Below, piece by piece: positions 59,046 to 64,000 of a stretch of 64,000 nucleotides of DNA. A program made the translations under genes and the position numbers. Every line of letters begins with the position of its first letter. The stretch's first letter is position 1. This stretch comes from Smallanthus sonchifolius (Eukaryota > Streptophyta > Magnoliopsida > Asterales > Asteraceae): the NCBI GenBank assembly GCA_023525975.1, contig CM042042.1:43907880-43971879 (forward strand), written 5' to 3'. The notes below the pieces were generated by a model, which was given only the letters and a program-made list of their open reading frames with translations, searched no databases and had not been told where the DNA came from.

Positions 59046-60045
59046 AAAAAAATAATATTTAGTTTTTTTAATTTCCTGAACAATAAAAACAAATGTATAA
59101 ATTCTAGAAATTAAAGTTTAACCAACTAAAATTATAATTTAAAAAAAACCTTAAATACAATCTATACTATATAATAAACTAGCTTTAACCCCGTGTGTTA
59201 CACGGGGTGAAACGTTAAGATTATATTGATAAATATCTTAACAACTCTTTTTATACAAATTTGATATTGTATTTGTAACTTTTTCATTTTGTTACATGTT
59301 AAAATTATATGGATGAGAGTATCCAAAACATCAAAAAATACATAAAAATACATTTCATAAGTGGTGTATTTTTTTACAATACATTAGATCATCAGGTATA
59401 CCCCAAAAAAAACACGACGTGATCCTATTTGGCATCTATGTGGCACCATCACGTGAGGGAACACCACCCCCCTTGATTTTTTCACGGCGTGATTAAGCAT
59501 TTTTTAGTCCATGGCGTGATTTTTTTCACGGGAGTTTGCAAGTCACTTAATTTTATTAAAAACTAAATATTAAAATTTAAAAATCAAAATAAAAAATTTA
59601 TTTATAAATATCAAATTTAATTAAAAAACTACTAGTTAAATGTTAGTAAACTTTATTGTAGCACATATTTATTTAAAATAAAAACGTAGTATTTTCAAAT
59701 TTTATATATAAAACTAAAAAAATCTTATTTTTTTAATAATAAAATTTTTAAAAATCATTTTTTTAATAATAAAACTTTAAAAACTTCTTTTCTTTTAAAT
59801 CTCCTATTTTTTAATTGTTGATTTGTTTTTAAAATATTCACTTTTGGTGATAATTTTAAAAAAATGTAAGTCAGTGGTAATAAAAATGAATTGATTTGGT
59901 AAAATGTTTATTTATGTAATTTTTCAAAACAAAAACGGCTAAATATGAAAAATATTAAATTGAGTATATAAATGTGGTTTGGGGGGGGGGGGGGGGGGGA
60001 ATTGTTAAATGGAATGTGGTGATGCCAAGTGACAAAAACATTTAA
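59046..60045. other. Repeat-derived AT-rich DNA
   Basis: 59161 has a Helitron-like start (TCTATACTATATAATAAACT) directly followed by an inverted Helitron 3' end (hairpin CCCCGTGTG..CACGGGG). 59405-59540 has CACGGCGTGATT words of a MITE. A run of about 18 G lies at 59981-59999. Confidence 0.5.
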
Positions 60046-60403
60046 TCTTTTATTAAAAGAGGGATAAAGGTTTTTTTATGGCACGTGTCACCTTCATATT
60101 CATTTTTATCATTTTTTTCCCGCATCTTTCTCTTATTAAATACACTTCCATCTTTTAATAATAATATATATTTTTAAAAAGAATACTAATTATACTAATA
60201 AAACATATTTATTTTAAATTATCACTTATTATAAGAAATTTTAAAATCTAATTATGTAACTTTTATTTTCAATTAAATAGTAAATGAAAGTCAAATTACA
60301 TTAAATAGTAATTAACGTATTTTTATGAATATCTACATAAATATTTAAGAACTTTGTGTATTTAAATTTTTCACCCCGTGTGTAGACACGTGTTCTAAGC
60401 TAG
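60046..60403 (+). mobile_element. Helitron on the left of a palindrome
   Basis: It starts TCTTTTATTAAAAG after an A and ends CTAAGCTAG before T, with a CACCCCGTGTG hairpin-like word upstream. It is 358 bp. Confidence 0.7.
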
Positions 60404-61109
60404 TGTATTTATATACAAAACATGATCGGGACTAAAAGCATTCACAGAAAGGGAACGATATTTCTCCCAATCTCTAAAATTTAAGTCAAATATTAAAAAC
60501 CTTCTTTTTTTTCACTTCATGTCATCCTCTGTCCCTCAAAATTTAAAATTTATTACTTTATTTATTTTTTAGTTTTCTATTTTATAATATTATTTAATCT
60601 ATGTATATATTGTTTTATATAAATTCATATATACACTTATAAAACTAACTCGCTTTCGTTTTATAAAAATATTTATAGAATATGATTCAAGGGAAGGATC
60701 AAAAGAAAAACATAAAGTTAGGAAAAAACCACTAAAACAATTTGTAATATTATGAGTTACGTATACGTGATCGCAATTTCTTTGTTTTCTGTTTACGTAT
60801 ATGTAACACTATGGGTTACGTATACGTAAGCCAATATTTAATCGATTTTATAAAACGAAAACGAGTTAGTTTTATAAGTGTATATATGAATTTATATAAA
60901 ACAATATATACATAGATAAAATAATATTATAAAATAAAAAACTAAAAAAATAATAAAGTAATAAATTTTAAATTTTGAGGGACAGAGGATGACATGAAGT
61001 GAAAAAAAGAAGGTTTATAATATTTGACTTAAATTTTAGAGATCGGGAGAAATATCGTTCCCCTGCTGTGAATGCTCTTAGTCCCGATCATGTTTTGTAT
61101 ATAAATATA
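60404..61109. repeat. Palindrome with ~265-bp arms
   Basis: The arms 60404-60668 and 60846-61109 are near-perfect inverted copies. The centre 60669-60845 (177 bp) is non-palindromic overall but carries three TACGTATACGTA-like words. A direct copy of the centre lies at about 61484-61660. No ORF is seen. Confidence 0.88.
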
Positions 61110-61480
61110 TTAGGTTAAAACTCATGTATTACATGGGTTAATAAATACAACTTCTTATAAAACATTAATTTTTATGAAGATTTGTAAATTCTAAAAATGA
61201 TATAATTATTTTTAAAAATGTTTTATAAAAAGAATTAAGAAGTGTTCAAATTAAAAACAATGTTTTATGAAAAACCCTATTTTTTAAAATAAAAACGTTT
61301 TATAAAAATAATTATAAAAATCATTATTATTTAATAGGAGAGAGAGGCGGGAAACAAAAATTAATTTTTTTAATAGAAACTTGTAGCATTAATAGGAGAG
61401 AGAGGCGGGAAAAAAAGTTAAGGATGAACATGAGAATGACATGTGGCACCCTAAAACTTTTATTTATTAGTATGTATAGA
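61110..61480 (-). mobile_element. Helitron on the right of the palindrome
   Basis: The minus-strand start is TCTATACATACTAATAAAT after an A; the end is a CCCATGTAATACATGAG hairpin, then CTAA before T. The 3' end faces the palindrome, opposite to the Helitron at 60046. Confidence 0.75.
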
Positions 61481-61483
61481 TTT

Positions 61484-61660
61484 ATAGAATATGATTCAAG
61501 GGAATGATCAAAAGAAAACCACAAAGTTAGGCGAAAACCACTAAAACAATGTGTAATACTATGGGTTACGTATACGTAACCGTAATTTTTTTGTTTTCTG
61601 TTTACGTATACGTAACACTATGGGTTACGTATACGTAAGCCAATATTTAAACGATTTTTT
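61484..61660. repeat. Second copy of the palindrome centre
   Basis: It shares ATAGAATATGATTCAAGGGA, ACCACTAAAACAAT and three TTACGTATACGTAA words with 60669-60845, in the same orientation. Confidence 0.8.
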
Positions 61661-62677
61661 GGTAAAAATGTGTAATATTACATTGATACTCTTATAAAAA
61701 AATAAAAATAAAATAAAATAAAAAATAAATATCATTATATTATTGGTTAAAATTGATTTTTTAATGGTTTTCTCGGTTTTCGCCTAACTATGTGATTTTT
61801 TCTGGAACCCTCCCCTATGATTCAAACTCTAATAAATTTCATATGAAAACGTATATAAAAATAAACACGACAAAACGACGTGTTGATATCTATAAAATAT
61901 GACAAGTTTTTATGAGCATTCACATGAGGATCTTGTCTTCATCTCCATCTCTATTATTTATGAGTTTTTTTTTATTTTGCAATTATATCAGTCACTCTAT
62001 CTCCATCTTTAAATTTTAGAGTTCAGTAAACAGAGATTCTCTAAATATAAAGATCCATTTTCATCAATCTTTATAATTTTTTATGACTGTTTAAGAAAAA
62101 GAGAAACAAATAATAAAGTAAGTGTTTGTAAGTGGGATAAAGATAAAGAGAGAGAATGAGATGTGTGAGGTTAAAACAAATTTGAGGATAAATTTGAAAA
62201 AAAATTATATTTAGTTAAATTATAGATATGAAGATAAAGATGTTGATGTGAATGCTAAATTTTTATATATATGAAAAAGTAGTTAAAATTATAATTGGAA
62301 TAAAGAGAAAGAAATAACAAAAAAAATAATATAGAGATATGGATGGGGATGAGAGATTTTAGAAAACGATAGATAAACTTAGAAAATAAGGATTTTTAGT
62401 TAAATTATAGGTATGAGAAACTTCATGTGAATGGGTTTTGTCGAAATTATGTCTGTGATATTGATTTGTTTAGTGTAAACCCGCGCAAGTTGATTATCTA
62501 AATGGGTCAAAGGTGTTGACAAGTTAAAACGGGTCGACGTTTGTAAAAAGTTGTAAGCAGTTGAAATAAGTCGTAATCGGGTTTACAAATCGTAAATGGG
62601 TTGTAAACTAGTTAAAGGAGTCGTATACGAAGCGACTGGTTGGAATTATATATAGATTATATCTTTTTTAATTCTAA
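61661..62677. other. Intergenic AT-rich DNA
   Basis: No gene is seen. 62470-62640 has GGGTTGTAAAC-type words of a degenerate hAT-like fragment. Confidence 0.5.
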
Positions 62678-63400
62678 CTAGGTGGTTATTCTCGCGTTTC
62701 GCAGCGGGTGTCAGGTCGATCGTTAATAAAATTTAAATGAAAACGTAGGTGCAACGATAAAAATAATGTCATAAAAAATAAACATAAAATTAAATAATAG
62801 AAAAGAAAAAAAAATTCAATATTACTGGTTCAGGTCATCGAAAACTATAAAACCAAATATAGAAACGGGTTCCGATAATACCAATACCAGCAATAATGTT
62901 ATTCGCTCATAATAGGTTCGGCTCGTCATGGTACCACAACGATACCGACACTCGCTATAGGCTACGATACCAAAAGAAAAACTTGATTTTGAATACAACT
63001 CCGTTTAAAAAAAAATTATCGGAATGTTGACAAAAAAAAGTAAAATCAGACGCGCGCTCCGTTTTTTGAAAAAAGTTAACGAAAGTTATTGAACGAAAAT
63101 AAAATTATTAGAAAATGAAGTTTTAAACGTATATTATATATATATATATATATTATAATGGGTGAAAATGAAAATATATAAAACTTCTGTGGCGAAAATC
63201 AAAAATATGAAAAGTAAAATAAAATTATTAGAAAATGAAACGGGTTTAAAACATATATTATGTATTATAAGAGGTGAAAATGAAAATATATAAAAATTTT
63301 GTGACGAAAATCGAAAACATGAAAAATATACTATTCATAAGACTTGTATTTAAACGCATATTATATATATTATAAGGGGTGAAAATGAAAATATATAAAA
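62678..63400 (-). mobile_element. Helitron-like repeat, second family
   Basis: The minus-strand 3' end is a CGCTGCGAAACGCGAG hairpin region followed by CCACCTAG before T. The body matches, inverted, the repeats at 12700-13700. The 5' end is undefined. TATATA and GGGGTGAAAATGAAAATATA repeats occur at 63130-63400. Confidence 0.55.
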
Positions 63401-64000
63401 ATTTTGTGCGGCTGCCCTGTCCGGCCTAGGTTAGTTTCCTCCTGTTCACTTTTCTTATTTTCTGTTCTAACTAAAGTTCCCGTTTCGATTCTAGATTCAA
63501 ATTCAACCACTATTCCTACCTTTTTTGCAAGCCTCTGGTTTATTTTTTCAATTCCGACCATTCGATTCCGTTCTTGTACCATTCTTTGGTTTTGGCCAAC
63601 AAGCTTTAACAAATACATTTATCCTAATCGATTGTTTTGTTATGCTTTGTCTTATTCGGAAATTTGAATTGACTTTGGTCGGTGTTCTTGGGTATCACAC
63701 CAAAGATTGATTTTCTTCCAATAGTATAGTGTCAAAACAAATTGATATTGGAATCTTACGTTACAATTGTTAGTGACTGATATTAAATTTGTCAGTGATT
63801 TTCTTTTAATATTGATATTGGGGTATAATTCTTGTTGAAGTTTTTTTCTAAACAGGTGTTGGTGAAAAACTTAATTACCAAAATTATGTTGTTAGAAAAA
63901 TATTTACTAAATTAGTGTTTTTGATAAAATTGTTTATCTCTCTCCTAATCTTATTGAATAAAACATAATTCAATAATGACTAGATTAATAAAATATATTA
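63401..64000. other. Window edge, unassigned
   Basis: Overlapping ORFs of 61-87 codons on both strands (63370-63710) show no recognisable domain. The rest is AT-rich. I cannot support a gene. Confidence 0.4.

Noticed and set aside
63370..63710. Gene near the window edge
   Set aside because: Overlapping ORFs on both strands, no domain, and adjacent to a Helitron-like repeat.

Overview
The window is plant nuclear DNA: AT-rich, with GT-AG introns, TATA promoters, and plant-only transposon families (Cassandra, Helitrons, Tourist-like, hAT and MULE-like MITEs, LTR retrotransposons). The alcohol dehydrogenases resemble celery mannitol dehydrogenase, so a eudicot, perhaps an asterid such as an Asteraceae, is my inference; no marker here fixes the species.

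Layout. 1-13.9 kb is a transposon nest: an AATTCC-rich element holding an LTR fragment and a Tourist-like MITE, then a 5.9-kb LTR retrotransposon with no coding capacity (4601-10543), two Helitrons, and a SINE with a 15-bp target duplication. 14.0-26.5 kb is a CAD/mannitol-dehydrogenase cluster: an orphan promoter plus first exon (14097-14194), then two intact five-exon genes of 360 codons (16262-18270 and 24289-26476) that share promoter motifs. 27.9-34.3 kb (minus strand) is an 18-exon kinesin-14 gene with an N-terminal malectin-like domain. It carries an exact 190-bp tandem duplication across an exon/intron border in the motor and an apparent +1 frameshift. 34.5-40.0 kb is a dead hAT transposon about 130 bp upstream of the kinesin ATG, itself split by a 2273-bp solo LTR. 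44.1-50.3 kb is an intact 20-exon dynamin-related gene of the DRP3 class (755 aa). 50.3-64 kb is again mobile DNA: Helitrons, a hAT MITE, a three-LTR Cassandra array fused to another LTR, a CACTA-like end, and a 0.7-kb palindrome between two Helitrons.

Function. The two dehydrogenases are probably co-regulated tandem duplicates of specialised alcohol/aldehyde metabolism. The kinesin and the fission GTPase are unrelated housekeeping genes. The most unusual signal is in the retroelements. Three unrelated LTR elements carry arrays of short dyads. In one of them (37552-37896) the loop is constant while the paired stems change together from unit to unit, and a diverged relative at 1.9-2.3 kb shows the same design with other stems.
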